64,000 nt of DNA from CAIMUS01 sp963708455 (GCA_963708455.1 CAVPSQ010000004.1:1364001-1428000), one strand, 5' to 3'; positions 1 to 14,140 are shown, numbered from the stretch's first letter. Notes: generated by a model from the sequence alone, not told the origin. Numbers and translations are program-made.

Positions 1-80
1 AGATGCGCCTTGACGTGGTCCTGTCCAACTCATTTGGGTTCGGCGGCACCAACGGTACGATTATCTTCCGGCGCGTGTAG
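1..80 (+). CDS. fabF: 3-oxoacyl-ACP synthase II, C-terminal end only
   Basis: The first 80 bases are the last codons of a gene that begins outside the window, read in frame from base 3. They end in SNSFGFGGTNGTIIFRRV followed by TAG at 78-80. The NSFGFGGTN block is the conserved C-terminal motif of FabF/FabB condensing enzymes, which elongate acyl chains in fatty acid synthesis. Only about 25 residues are visible, so FabF against FabB or a polyketide-type synthase cannot be settled. Confidence 0.7.
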   Translation, partial: MRLDVVLSNSFGFGGTNGTIIFRRV

Positions 81-225
81 GACCAAGCCGCCTGCACAAT
101 AGTGCCTGCTGGCACCGGCCAAGGCGGACCTAAGACTACCCGGCTCGCGCCACCGGCGGCAAGGGACAGTTTCTATACATAACGCAACTTCGGTGGCCAG
201 ACTGTAAGTACGGCACGATCGCTTT

Positions 226-1968
226 ATGGATCAAAACAAACGTCTGCAACGATTGGAAGAAGCACGCGCTGCGGGGCAGCTAAACGCGGCTGAGTTCCAG
301 GAACTCAAGCGGCGGCTGGTGGACTTGCCGCAGGACGCCAAGCGCAAGGCGGCGGCCGGGTCGGCGGGCAGCGGCCGTGAGGCCGAAGAGCTGCGCGAAT
401 TCAAGTTCATGGAATTACTGGCGCCCGCTATGGAAATCGGCCCTCTCAAGCATCGCTTTCGGCTGGAGCGTCCGCTGGGCGAACCCAGCCGCAGCCGGGT
501 ATGGCTGGCGGTCGGACCGTCCCCACAGGAGCCCGGGGCTAAACCCAGAGCGCTGAAGATCTATGCGCCGCGCCTGCTGGAGTTTTCCCCGGCCCAGGTC
601 AGAGATGCCGACGGCGTGCTGACGCATCAGCCCGAGCCGCCGAACCTGCGCCCCTTATTGGTCAGGATACGGGCGAGAGCCACCCTGGCGGCGGCCATCG
701 ATCACCCCAATATCGTCAAAGTCTACGGTTGGCGCAACGGCGAAGACGGCTGGCCTTTCGTGGAAATGGAGTACCTGGCCGGTCAGAGCGTACGGCAGCG
801 TCTGCAGCAGGAAGGTCGGCTGAGCTGGGCGCAAACGCTGCCGGTGCTGCGCGCCGTGGCCGCGGCGCTGGATCACGTGCATCAGCGCCATCACCTGCCG
901 CACCGCAATCTCAAGCCGGAAAACGTGTTTATCACCGACCGCGGCGACGTCAAGGTGCTGGATATCGGCCTGACCTACCAGCCTCGCCAGGCGCCCGCAC
1001 TGCCCGGCGTCGCTACTGAGGCCGCCGGTCCCGCATCGCCGGAGACGCCGGCACCGGGACAGCAACTGCGTTTCAAACTGGATGTCTGTGCGCTGGCCGC
1101 CCTCACGTATGAAATGCTGACTGGCAAGCCGCCCCAGGGCAGGCGCTGGAACGAGCAGGAACCGTATACGGAATTTCTCAGCAGACCGTCTTTGCCATCG
1201 CGGGAACTGGCCAAACCGGCTGAATTCACGGATGCCGCTTGGCCGGTCATGCTGCCGTATCTGTGCTACCAACTGCAACACTGTTCCGATAAAGCCGAAG
1301 AATGGCTGCAGCGGCTGCGGGCGGCGCAGGGTCCATCCGAAACCACGGTGCTCCCCATACCGGCTGCCAAGGTAGGGTATGCCGGTACGACCAAAGGGCT
1401 GGCGGCCGGCGTGATCGCGCTGGTGCTGATAGCCGGTCTCTATCTGTGGCTGGTGGAGCGTTCCTCGCCGACCCGGGTGGCGCTTCAGAGCAGCCCGTCG
1501 GCCGCCGGGCAGCTGGCCGCGCCACCGCCACAGAGCGTGGCCGCCGCGCCGGCCTGGCGGGCAGCCGACGAGCGCGCTTTTGCAGCCGCGCAGCAGAGCG
1601 ATACCCTTAATGCGTATCGGAGTTACCTGCAACGGTGTCCGGAATGCGCTCACCATGCAGCGGCGGACGCCGCCATGCAACGCTTGTGGCAAGCGCAGCG
1701 GGAACAGTTGCAAGCCCGGTTCAAGGCGCATTTGCAGGCCCGCGAGCTGACTCGCGGCCGCCGGGAAGGCCAGCATGCCTGGGCGGTGTTGCAGGAGTGG
1801 GAGGCGCTGGATCCCACCGAGCCTTTCATCGCCGTAGGCCAGCGGCAACTAGCGCTGGCATTCCGGGATTTGGCCCAGGACAGTCTGAAACAGCGCAATT
1901 ATGCCGAAGCGCGCGACCGCCTGGCGCAGGGGAATGCGCTGCTGCCGGGACTGAAAAGAGCTGGCTGA
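226..1968 (+). CDS. Ser/Thr kinase-like membrane protein, 5' part of a frameshifted kinase-FGE gene
   Basis: A Hanks-type kinase fold spans about residues 75-350. The ATP lysine is K111 in ALKIY, but the glycine-rich loop is degenerate. The catalytic loop reads HRNLKPEN (226-233), so the usual HRD aspartate is Asn; the DFG position is DIG with D246 kept. One hydrophobic segment (about 390-410) follows, then a periplasmic stretch with the repeat AYRSYLxxC. The reading frame stops at 1968 with a short unnatural tail. One A fewer in the AAAA run at 1954-1957 would continue into a second AYRSYL repeat and the FGE domain at 2114-2932, so this is probably one gene ending at 2932. The HRD-to-HRN change suggests weak or absent catalysis, unless that base is also an error. 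Confidence 0.7.
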   Translation: MDQNKRLQRLEEARAAGQLNAAEFQELKRRLVDLPQDAKRKAAAGSAGSGREAEELREFKFMELLAPAMEIGPLKHRFRLERPLGEPSRSRVWLAVGPSPQEPGAKPRALKIYAPRLLEFSPAQVRDADGVLTHQPEPPNLRPLLVRIRARATLAAAIDHPNIVKVYGWRNGEDGWPFVEMEYLAGQSVRQRLQQEGRLSWAQTLPVLRAVAAALDHVHQRHHLPHRNLKPENVFITDRGDVKVLDIGLTYQPRQAPALPGVATEAAGPASPETPAPGQQLRFKLDVCALAALTYEMLTGKPPQGRRWNEQEPYTEFLSRPSLPSRELAKPAEFTDAAWPVMLPYLCYQLQHCSDKAEEWLQRLRAAQGPSETTVLPIPAAKVGYAGTTKGLAAGVIALVLIAGLYLWLVERSSPTRVALQSSPSAAGQLAAPPPQSVAAAPAWRAADERAFAAAQQSDTLNAYRSYLQRCPECAHHAAADAAMQRLWQAQREQLQARFKAHLQARELTRGRREGQHAWAVLQEWEALDPTEPFIAVGQRQLALAFRDLAQDSLKQRNYAEARDRLAQGNALLPGLKRAG

Positions 1969-2113
1969 GCTGGAGCGCGAACTCGCCGACGCCGAGGCCA
2001 GGGAGCACGACGACGCGGCTTTCCGCGAGGCGCAGCGCGCCAACGATGGCGCCGCCTATCGATCTTATCTGGCCGCGTGCGCACCGCTGTGCGGACACCG
2101 CCAGGAAGCCCAG

Positions 2114-2932
2114 GTGGCGGTGCAGCGCCTGGCGGCGGCGACGCCCCAGACGCCGGTTGACCGCCGGGTATTCCGGGATGCGTTGGCCAGCGGCGGCCAG
2201 GGACCGGAAATGGTAACGCTGCCGGCAGGCGCGTTCTGGATGGGTTCGCCGCCCACGGAAAAGGAGCGTCTGAACGACGAGCCACTGCATCAGGTACGCA
2301 TCGATAAAGCATTCGCGCTGGGCAGATACGAACTGACTTTCGAGGAATACGACCGCTTCGCCCAGGCCACCGACCGGCCCAAACCTGCCGACCAGGGCTG
2401 GGGGCGCGGCCGGCGGCCGGTCATCAACGTCGGCTGGCGGGATGCCCTGGCCTACGCCGGCTGGCTGTCGGAACAGACCGGCCACGTCTACCGGCTCCCT
2501 ACAGAGGCCGAATGGGAATATGCGGCGCGGGCCGGCGCTCGGACGGCGCGCTACTGGGGAGATGATCCCGATCAGGGTTGCACTTTCGCCAATGCCGCCG
2601 ATCTGAGCGGACAGGCCACCTTCACCGGCTGGACGGCGATGGCTTGTCAGGATGGTTATGTCTATACCGCTCCGGTGAGTGTCTACCAACCCAATGCCTT
2701 TGGTCTCTATGACATGCTGGGGAATGTGCTGGAGTGGACCTGTTCGGTCTATGCCGCCACCTATCGGGGTGATGAGCAAAATTGCGCTGCTCCGGGCAAC
2801 GCCGCGCTGGTGACGGCGCGGGGCGGGTCCTGGAGCGATGGCCCCGACAGCGTGCGGGCGGCGGCCCGCTTGAAGGCGGCTCCCGAGTCGCAGGAATACT
2901 ATCTCGGTTTCCGGGTGGCCAGGGAGTTGTAG
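2114..2932 (+). CDS. Formylglycine-enzyme/SUMF1-like domain, 3' part of the kinase-FGE gene
   Basis: The frame holds a complete FGE/SUMF1-type domain: PEMVTLPAGAFWMGSP, LPTEAEWEYAARAG, GLYDMLGNVLEWT and, at the C-terminus, GGSW followed by YLGFRVAREL. The GTG at 2114 is only the first available start. Coding similarity continues upstream in the same frame to about 1955, where it contains a repeat matching one in the upstream kinase frame. I infer that kinase, membrane anchor and FGE domain form one protein split by a one-base frameshift. Kinase-FGE fusions occur in bacterial signalling proteins, where the FGE fold often acts as a ligand-binding C-type lectin-like domain. The GGSW-to-GFR block lacks the NNC codon pattern seen in the FGE genes at 41-46 kb. 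Confidence 0.65.
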   Translation: MAVQRLAAATPQTPVDRRVFRDALASGGQGPEMVTLPAGAFWMGSPPTEKERLNDEPLHQVRIDKAFALGRYELTFEEYDRFAQATDRPKPADQGWGRGRRPVINVGWRDALAYAGWLSEQTGHVYRLPTEAEWEYAARAGARTARYWGDDPDQGCTFANAADLSGQATFTGWTAMACQDGYVYTAPVSVYQPNAFGLYDMLGNVLEWTCSVYAATYRGDEQNCAAPGNAALVTARGGSWSDGPDSVRAAARLKAAPESQEYYLGFRVAREL

Positions 2933-2968
2933 CCCAGCCCGGCGCCCTACCCGCAGAGGTGAAGCCGC

Positions 2969-3588
2969 ATGCACGCCAGCCCACTGCCAGCCCGATCGCT
3001 GGAACGCTTTATCATCGACACCAGCCTGTTCACCAATCCGCATTGCTACCAGCAGTTCGGTGCGGAATCGCAGCCGGCCATAGCGGTATTCACTACCCTG
3101 GCCGCCCGCGCCCGGGCGGAGTTCTACATGCCGACGGTGGTTTATAACGAACTGCGCAAGATGCGGGAGCTGGGGCCGGTGGAGGCCGATTTCGAACGGG
3201 TGGTCAGATCCGCTCGCCGCGCCGTCTCAATCTGTCCATCCCGAGCGAACTACTTTACGAATTCATCGACGAGGTGCGCATGCGCATCGACCGGGGACTG
3301 CGCATCGCGGAACAATGGACCCGCCGCGCCGGTGCGGATGGCGACAGCGGGCAAGGCATCTATATCGCCAAGCTGCGGGAGCAATACCGGGAAGCGATGC
3401 GGCGGGGATTGATCGACAGCAAGGAAGACGCCGATCTGTTCTTGCTGGCTTTCGAGCTGGACGGCGTGCTGGTATCCGCCGACGAGGGACTGAAGAAATG
3501 GGCCGACCGGGCCGGGGTCAAGCTGATCAATGCACTCAACCTGAGAAAAATCCTGGAAGGTTTAATCGAAGATGATCCCGCCCTTTAG
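2969..3588 (+). CDS. RNA ligase partner protein (PIN domain), frameshifted
   Basis: It begins ATG at 2969 behind a GAGGTGA ribosome site. The N-terminus ERFIIDTSLFTNP and the later DADLFLLAFELDGVLVSADEGLKKWADRAGV fit the PIN-like 'RNA ligase partner' family that accompanies MJ_0414-type RNA ligases. The frame breaks near 3207. Restoring one A there gives VVRIRSPRRLNLSIPSELL, the expected family sequence, and the frame then runs to the stop at 3588. It converges with the RNA ligase on the other strand and overlaps its 3' end by 27 bp, which supports a functional pair. The break is more likely an assembly indel than decay, because both halves are otherwise well conserved. Confidence 0.75.
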
Positions 3589-4668
3589 GATATGCCCCAG
3601 CAGGCCGGTGGTCCGGGGCAGCACCTTGGAGAATTCCAGGCGATAGAACTGCCCTTCCGGTTCGAGTCGATGCCGCCGTACCTGGCCTTTGCCCAGCAGC
3701 GTTTCCAGCGACTGGAACAGTAATTCGGCGTTGGCGCGCTGCCGGAAGCGGCAACGGAAGTGATGACAGACCTTATGCTCGGCCTGATATTGATGGATCG
3801 CATTGAGAGCGCCGTCGAGCAGCGACTGACCCAATTCCTGCTGCAGCGCCGGCGTCGGTGCGATGCCGTGCTCTTCGAGGAACAACGCCAGCCGCAGGAT
3901 GCGATGCATGAAAAATTCGGGCGGCAGTTGCTGGATGCTGCCTTCGCTGACCCGGATGTCGCTCAGATTGATGCGTCCGGTCACGTACTTGACGCGGCGG
4001 TCGCCGGGCGAATCCTCCTTGAACACCAGTCCTTCGCGACCCTCGCGGTCGAGCTGCATGACCCGTTGTTCGAGCGCGGCGCTAGCGTGCGGCTCATAGC
4101 GCCCGTGCTGCGGGACGCCGGGCAGTCCATAGGCGTCCAGCAGGCGGATTTTCTCCGGGTGGCTCAGAAAACCGGGCTGATTGCGGCGCATCACATCGAA
4201 GATGAACAGTTGCACATCCGTGGCGATGAAGGGCGGGCTGCCTTCGTTGTAGGGGTTTTCCGGCCCGGCCACTTCGGCGCACAGTACCAGCTCCGGTTGG
4301 TCGGCGAACAAGCGCAGGTCAAGCAGGTCGGGCAGCCGGTCGGTGGTGAAGGGACAGACGTAACCGCGTCGGGTGAGCGCCAGAATAGCGTCTCCGTGAC
4401 GGAAAATCCGCACGTTGTAACCATCGATCTTCTCTTCGGCCCAGAAAGGCCCGACGAACTGCGCCGCTAGGCCGCTATCCAGCTGCAGAATGCGCCCGAT
4501 TTTGGGGTAACCCCAGATGACCTGTTCGCCGAACACCACAGCACCTTCCGGCAGAAAGCGGAACTTGTGGTTGAAGCGCAGATACTCCCATGGTCCCACC
4601 CGGGTGGCGTGGACCCGTTGCCCGGTCCGGGCAAGCTGCAAGGTATGGCGCAACAGGTCCGGGTCCAC
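3562..4668 (-). CDS. ATP-dependent RNA ligase, MJ_0414-like family
   Basis: This 368-residue protein carries the nucleotidyltransferase motif I, EEKIDGYNVRI, with the adenylated lysine, followed by TRRGYVCPFTTDR and EVAGPENPYN. These match the archaeal/bacterial RNA ligase family typified by MJ_0414, which seals RNA through ligase-adenylate and RNA-adenylate intermediates; length is normal. The start is GTG at 4668. An in-frame TAG, the stop of the upstream transporter at 4678-4680, leaves no room for a longer product. It lies 9 bp downstream of the CDF transporter gene, so the two are probably cotranscribed. Its 3' end overlaps the PIN partner gene on the opposite strand. The cellular RNA substrate is unknown. 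Confidence 0.85.
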   Translation of the reverse strand: MDPDLLRHTLQLARTGQRVHATRVGPWEYLRFNHKFRFLPEGAVVFGEQVIWGYPKIGRILQLDSGLAAQFVGPFWAEEKIDGYNVRIFRHGDAILALTRRGYVCPFTTDRLPDLLDLRLFADQPELVLCAEVAGPENPYNEGSPPFIATDVQLFIFDVMRRNQPGFLSHPEKIRLLDAYGLPGVPQHGRYEPHASAALEQRVMQLDREGREGLVFKEDSPGDRRVKYVTGRINLSDIRVSEGSIQQLPPEFFMHRILRLALFLEEHGIAPTPALQQELGQSLLDGALNAIHQYQAEHKVCHHFRCRFRQRANAELLFQSLETLLGKGQVRRHRLEPEGQFYRLEFSKVLPRTTGLLGHILKGGIIFD

Positions 4669-4677
4669 GGCAATCGT

Positions 4678-5595
4678 CTAACAGACCCGCTCCGGGCCGC
4701 CGGCGCGATCCGGGCAAGCGGCGCGTTCAATCTGGATGGTCGAATGGCGCACACCCCAGCGGTTTTCCAGGAAGGATTTGACCTGCTGCAACACCCTGTC
4801 CTGATCGGGTGCCCCGCTTACGGTAACGTGCAGAGTCAGCAGGCGGCGTTGCGAACTGAGTGTCCAGACATGGATATGATGCACGTCCTGCACGTCGGCG
4901 ACTGCGGTCCGCAGTTCCGCGCCCAGCCGTTCGATATCCATATCGCCGGGCGTGCCTTCCAGCAAGATATGAGTGCTGTCGTTGACGATTTGCCAGGCGC
5001 TTTTCAGGATCAGCAGGCAGACCAGCAGCGACAGCAAGGGGTCGATGGGCGTCCAGCCGGTCACCAGAATCACCAGGGCGGCAGCGATGGCGGCCAGCGA
5101 CCCGAGCAGATCGCCCCATACATGGGCGGCTGCGCCCCGTATATTGAGATTAGCGTGGTCGCCGCCGAGCAACAGTCGCAGGCTCAGTATATTCACCGTC
5201 AGCCCGAGCACCGCTATGGCCAGCATGGGTACGGCCAGAATCCCGATGGGCGCCCACAGGCGCTGCAGCGCGGTATAGCTGATCCAGGTGACCAGGAAGA
5301 GCAACACCATGCCGTTGACGAAGGCCGCCAGCACTTCAAAGCGATGGTAACCGTAACTCCGCTCCGCATCGGCCGGCCGCCGGCTGAGGCGAAAACTTAA
5401 CCAGGTCAGGGCCAGCGCCGCAAAGTCGGTGAGCATGTGGCCGGCGTCGGCCAGTAGCGCCAGCGAACCGGACAGCCAGCCACCGATCACTTCAGCCAGC
5501 ATAAAGCCGCCAGTGAGCAGCATGGCCAGGTAGACGCGCCGCTCGTTACCTGCCTGCGCTAGCTGCGGATGAGCGTGCTGGTGAGCCGCCATCAT
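4678..5595 (-). CDS. Cation diffusion facilitator family metal exporter
   Basis: About 305 residues with the CDF architecture: six membrane segments and two HxxxD metal sites, GHMLTD in TM2 and HVWGDLL in TM5, followed by a cytoplasmic C-terminal domain (HHIHVWTL). The N-terminus is His-rich (AAHQHAHP). CDF proteins export Zn2+, Cd2+ or similar ions in exchange for protons. I place the start at the ATG at 5595, which overlaps the TGA of the upstream methyltransferase gene as TGATG and implies translational coupling; the longer upstream frame lies inside that gene. The exact metal cannot be read from the sequence. Confidence 0.88.
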   Translation of the reverse strand: MMAAHQHAHPQLAQAGNERRVYLAMLLTGGFMLAEVIGGWLSGSLALLADAGHMLTDFAALALTWLSFRLSRRPADAERSYGYHRFEVLAAFVNGMVLLFLVTWISYTALQRLWAPIGILAVPMLAIAVLGLTVNILSLRLLLGGDHANLNIRGAAAHVWGDLLGSLAAIAAALVILVTGWTPIDPLLSLLVCLLILKSAWQIVNDSTHILLEGTPGDMDIERLGAELRTAVADVQDVHHIHVWTLSSQRRLLTLHVTVSGAPDQDRVLQQVKSFLENRWGVRHSTIQIERAACPDRAGGPERVC

Positions 5596-6242
5596 CAATC
5601 CTCGACCGGGGTCGTCCGGGCAGCCATTGCCTGAAGGTCGGCGGCTTCCTGTGGGCGCAAGCGCCGCCCGGGCCACGGCAGCAGGGCCGGCACCCGGGCG
5701 CGGTAACGGCGATAGACCTCGCCGTGGTACAGCAGCAGCTTGCGCTCCTCCAGCCGGGAGCCCAGCCAGAAGTACAGGGTAATGATGCCGCTGGTCAACA
5801 GCAAAGCCGGATCCATATCCCGCGTCCAGATGATCACCAGGCTCAAAAAATACCAGGGATGGCGCACGTAGCGATGCGCCGGAGAAAGCTGGAAAGGCTC
5901 CCCATCGGTCAAGGCCTGATCATACTGACGCCATTGGCTCAACCCCAGAAAAGCCTGAGCGTCATAGTAACGCAGGGTCCAGACAAAACCCAACAGCGCC
6001 AGCAGCGCCAGCCCGTTGGCGAGCCATGCCCAGCCACCGTGCCACTCCCACAACGGCGGACCCCGCCAGGCGAAGGTCAGTGCCAGTGGCGGCGCCAGCC
6101 CGTTGTAGAGCAGCCGGTAATACGGCACCAGGCCCGGCCGGCGGGCGGCGACCCGACGCTTCAGCCAGAGCGAGGCCAGCAGCGAGTGCAGCGCGCCATA
6201 GCCGAGCCAGAGCAGGGCCAGTATCAGAAGACGTGCGACCAT
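5595..6242 (-). CDS. Isoprenylcysteine carboxyl methyltransferase/NnrU-like membrane protein
   Basis: A 215-residue integral membrane protein with four or five hydrophobic helices. The C-terminal block has RHPWYF and, further on, EERKLLLYHGEVYRRYRARVP, the signature of the ICMT/PEMT-type SAM-dependent membrane methyltransferases. The lipid or protein substrate in bacteria is usually unknown. It is the first gene of a leftward unit with the CDF transporter, joined by a TGATG overlap. NnrU-type proteins share this fold, so the name stays at family level. Confidence 0.7.
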   Translation of the reverse strand: MVARLLILALLWLGYGALHSLLASLWLKRRVAARRPGLVPYYRLLYNGLAPPLALTFAWRGPPLWEWHGGWAWLANGLALLALLGFVWTLRYYDAQAFLGLSQWRQYDQALTDGEPFQLSPAHRYVRHPWYFLSLVIIWTRDMDPALLLTSGIITLYFWLGSRLEERKLLLYHGEVYRRYRARVPALLPWPGRRLRPQEAADLQAMAARTTPVED

Positions 6243-6418
6243 AGCAACGACAGACGCGACAGCGGTGGACGGAAGGTACCCACCGCGGCGGCAAACCGCC
6301 GGCGAACTCGCGCCGTGGATACGGTCAAAAATGCAGCGGGCAGGCGCCGGCGGGGAACTGTCGCCGGCATGCGCGCTGGATTACTCAGAATAACCCAACC
6401 AGCCGAGGCACGCTGTCT

Positions 6419-6883
6419 ATGAAAGGTGATGCACAAGTCATCGACTATTTGAACAAAGCGCTCAAGAACGAATTGACCACGGTCAATCAGTATTTCCTGC
6501 ATGCCCGCATGCTGGAAAGCTGGGGGCTCAAGAAACTCGCCGCAGTGGAGTACCACGAGTCCATCGACGAAATGAAACATGCCGACGTGCTTATCCGACG
6601 CATTCTGTTTCTCGAAGGCAGTCCGCAGATGGATACTCTGGAAAAGCTGCATATCGGCCAGGATGTGAAGCAGATGCTGGCAGGCGATCTCAAGATGGAG
6701 CAATACGCCCATCCCCTGTACAAGGAAGCGGTCGCCTATTGTGAAGCCTGCGGGGATTACGTGACCAGAGACCTGCTGGCGGTGATTCTGGAAAGCGAAG
6801 AGGGGCATATCGACTGGCTGGAGACCCAGTTGGTGCTGCTCGACCGCATCGGTCTGGAAAATTACCAGCAAGCGCAGCTTTGA
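6419..6883 (+). CDS. bfr: Bacterioferritin
   Basis: 154 residues, close to E. coli Bfr throughout. The ferroxidase ligands E18, E51, H54, E94, E127 and H130 are all in their standard positions, as is Met52, which binds the inter-subunit haem. It forms a 24-subunit cytoplasmic shell that oxidises and stores iron. No bfd ferredoxin gene is adjacent. The start ATG at 6419 begins the canonical MKGD N-terminus. The upstream gene is divergent and the downstream cutA convergent, so bfr is transcribed alone. Confidence 0.95.
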   Translation: MKGDAQVIDYLNKALKNELTTVNQYFLHARMLESWGLKKLAAVEYHESIDEMKHADVLIRRILFLEGSPQMDTLEKLHIGQDVKQMLAGDLKMEQYAHPLYKEAVAYCEACGDYVTRDLLAVILESEEGHIDWLETQLVLLDRIGLENYQQAQL

Positions 6884-6900
6884 CACCCTCCCCACCACCA

Positions 6901-6922
6901 CGCCGCCGGATGGCCGGCGGCG
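6901..6922. terminator. GC-rich hairpin between convergent bfr and cutA
   Basis: A perfect 9-bp stem (CGCCGCCGG paired with CCGGCGGCG) with a four-base loop lies in the short gap between two convergent genes. There is no T run on either side, so it may be a bidirectional terminator or simply a stabilising 3' hairpin. Confidence 0.4.
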
Positions 6923-6944
6923 CTGTCCATGCCGACCCAATGCC

Positions 6945-7274
6945 TTAAACCGATCCCTGCAAGGAAGCGTCCAGCCAGGCCAGATAGCCGCCCGACCCCT
7001 GCTGAATGGGTAAGCCGATAATTTCCGGGATTTCGTAAGGATGCAGTTCCCGGATGCACGTTTCCAGCGCCGGATACCGGTCGCTGCCCGATTTGATGAC
7101 CAGCAGCCATTCCGCATCGCGGTGGACCGCGCCTTGCCAGCGATAGACCGAGGTGACGCCCGCCACGATATTGACGCAGGCAGCGAGGCGTTGTTCGACC
7201 AGGGTCAGCGCGATGCGCTCGGCCACTGCCCGGTCGGGGCAGGCGCAGTAGATAACCAGGTGTTTGCTGTGCAT
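6945..7274 (-). CDS. cutA: Divalent-cation tolerance protein CutA
   Basis: A CutA1 protein of about 109 residues: HLVIYCACPDRAVAERIA, LAACVNIV, SVYRWQG and ELHPYEIPEIIGLPI are diagnostic. CutA forms a very stable trimer with a ferredoxin-like fold and is linked to copper/divalent metal tolerance, though its activity is unresolved. The open frame extends further upstream, but family length and alignment place the start at the ATG at 7274. Confidence 0.88.
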   Translation of the reverse strand: MHSKHLVIYCACPDRAVAERIALTLVEQRLAACVNIVAGVTSVYRWQGAVHRDAEWLLVIKSGSDRYPALETCIRELHPYEIPEIIGLPIQQGSGGYLAWLDASLQGSV

Positions 7275-7399
7275 GACGTGATAAGCTCTTACTGACTGAG
7301 TCGATCCAGCATATAGCCATTCCTGCTGCAGAGCCAGCATCGCCGCGCCGGTTCCTCCCTTGAAATCGCACCCGGCATCCCCATAACAGCGCACGACCC

Positions 7400-7427
7400 T
7401 TGACAAGGCAGAGCAGGTAACTATGAT
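7400..7427 (+). promoter_or_regulatory. Sigma-70-type promoter of groES-groEL
   Basis: TTGACA at 7400-7405 is a perfect -35 box. After 16 bases comes TATGAT at 7422-7427, a five-of-six -10 box. The -10 abuts the CIRCE operator, so bound HrcA would block RNA polymerase. The transcript leader before groES would be about 75 bases. Confidence 0.75.
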
Positions 7428-7453
7428 TAGCACTCACTTACAGACAGTGCTAA
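7427..7453 (+). promoter_or_regulatory. CIRCE operator (HrcA binding site)
   Basis: TTAGCACTC (7427-7435), a nine-base spacer, then CAGTGCTAA (7445-7453). The consensus is TTAGCACTC-N9-GAGTGCTAA, so there is one mismatch in the right arm. It lies directly upstream of groES and overlaps the -10 region, indicating HrcA-controlled heat-shock expression. Confidence 0.9.
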
Positions 7454-7506
7454 AAACACCCGCTCCTGGGCGCTAACCGTTAACTTTAAATGCGGAGATA
7501 AACCCG

Positions 7507-7797
7507 ATGAAAATTCGTCCGTTACATGACCGCGTGCTGCTCAAGCGCGTCGAAGAGGAAACCAAGACCGCCGGCGGTATTGTGCTGCCCGGCACTGCTG
7601 CCGAGAAGCCGTCGCGTGGCAATGTGATCGCCGTGGGACGGGGCAAGTTACTGGAAAACGGTGAAATCCGACCCCTGGATTTGCAAGCTGGCGACCATGT
7701 GCTGTTCGGCAAGTATTCCGGCAGCGAAGTCAAGGTCGAGGGTGAAGATTACATCATCATGCGTGAAGACGAGATCATGGCGGTGATCGAGAGCTGA
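7507..7797 (+). CDS. groS: Co-chaperonin GroES
   Basis: 96 residues with the classical start MKIRPLHDRVL, the mobile loop (EETKTAGGIVLPGTAAEKPS) and a KYSGSEVKVEGEDYIIMREDEIMAV-type C-terminus. It caps the GroEL barrel during ATP-driven protein folding. A GGAGA ribosome site precedes the ATG. It is the first gene of a two-gene operon, followed after 40 bp by groEL, under the CIRCE element. Confidence 0.97.
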   Translation: MKIRPLHDRVLLKRVEEETKTAGGIVLPGTAAEKPSRGNVIAVGRGKLLENGEIRPLDLQAGDHVLFGKYSGSEVKVEGEDYIIMREDEIMAVIES

Positions 7798-7837
7798 GCG
7801 CTTTCGGCAGGTGCAATCGGTTGAGAGGATATAACTA

Positions 7838-9505
<1,668 letters not shown>

Positions 9506-9531
9506 GTCGCAGCCTAGTGGAGAAACCGCAA

Positions 9532-9554
9532 GGCCCTGCTGCGGCGGGGCTTTT
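9532..9554 (+). terminator. Intrinsic terminator of groES-groEL
   Basis: An 8-bp stem including G-U pairs (GGCCCTGC with GCGGGGCT) and a four-base loop is followed directly by TTTT, 26 bp after the groEL stop codon. Confidence 0.75.
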
Positions 9555-9735
9555 GCTTTACCGGCGCCGGGATTATTCCTGAACCCACTTTGACTGAAGG
9601 CGTTACAACCGCATCCAAACCCTGCCAGCAGCGCTTTCCCTGAGCCGGCCTGACCCTGTTATCTCATGGCTGAGCGGCGCGGATTATCTCACCCCCGCAG
9701 CAACCAGCGGCGTCCCGCCGTCGGCTGATAGACCG

Positions 9736-13617
<3,882 letters not shown>

Positions 13618-13875
13618 GTCAGCGTCGCGGTGAAACCATGCTCTTGATTATACGAGAATCTGTCCCATTGCTGCCGACCATTTACATATATTTTGTAGTT
13701 GCACATGGCGCGGCTTTGGCGTAATGTCGCACCCGAACCAGAATTGGCATGCCCGGTTGCCGGTTCACGACCGTCGATCCACTCCCCCTCCCGAAACATA
13801 GATCCTAAACGCGCATTTATGGTCGGAAGTTGGCGGTTCGGCAAGGCAGTAATTTGTTTTGTTGAGGTTTTTTTA

Positions 13876-14082
13876 ATGCGTACTGGTGTTATAAAGTGGT
13901 TTGACGAGGCCAAAGGGTTCGGATTTATCGCCCCCGAAGACGGCAGCAATGACGTGTTCGTACATTACACGTGCATCGAGGGTACAGGGTTCCGCACCCT
14001 GGCTCAGGGCCAGCAGGTCGAATTCGACTCGAAGGTTGGACCGAAAGGCCCGCAAGCCACCATGGTGAAAGTCGCGAAGTAA
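13876..14082 (+). CDS. Cold-shock domain protein (CspA family)
   Basis: 68 residues beginning MRTGVIKWFDEAKGFGFI, with RNP1 (KGFGFI) and RNP2 (VFVHY), the nucleic-acid-binding motifs of Csp proteins. It probably acts as an RNA chaperone. The frame is open for 59 codons upstream, but family length sets the start at the ATG at 13876. About 240 bp of non-coding sequence precedes it, compatible with the long structured 5' leaders of csp genes. A strong terminator follows 25 bp after the stop. Confidence 0.93.
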   Translation: MRTGVIKWFDEAKGFGFIAPEDGSNDVFVHYTCIEGTGFRTLAQGQQVEFDSKVGPKGPQATMVKVAK

Positions 14083-14107
14083 CCCTTGGCCAATCTGCCT
14101 GGATCGA

Positions 14108-14140
14108 GAAACCCCGTCAACCAGCGGGGTTTCTTGTTTT
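14108..14140 (+). terminator. Intrinsic terminator of the csp gene
   Basis: A perfect 9-bp stem, GAAACCCCG with CGGGGTTTC, with an eight-base loop and a TTGTTTT tail. Confidence 0.88.

Noticed and set aside
2820..2925. A fourth DGR variable repeat at the end of the kinase-FGE gene
   Set aside because: The GGSW-to-GFR block has codons ending in any base and does not align by codon with the other three, so it looks like an ordinary FGE C-terminus.
655..3043. Long minus-strand open frames opposite the kinase-FGE gene
   Set aside because: They are Arg/Gly/Pro-rich, lack recognisable motifs and mirror conserved coding sequence on the plus strand.
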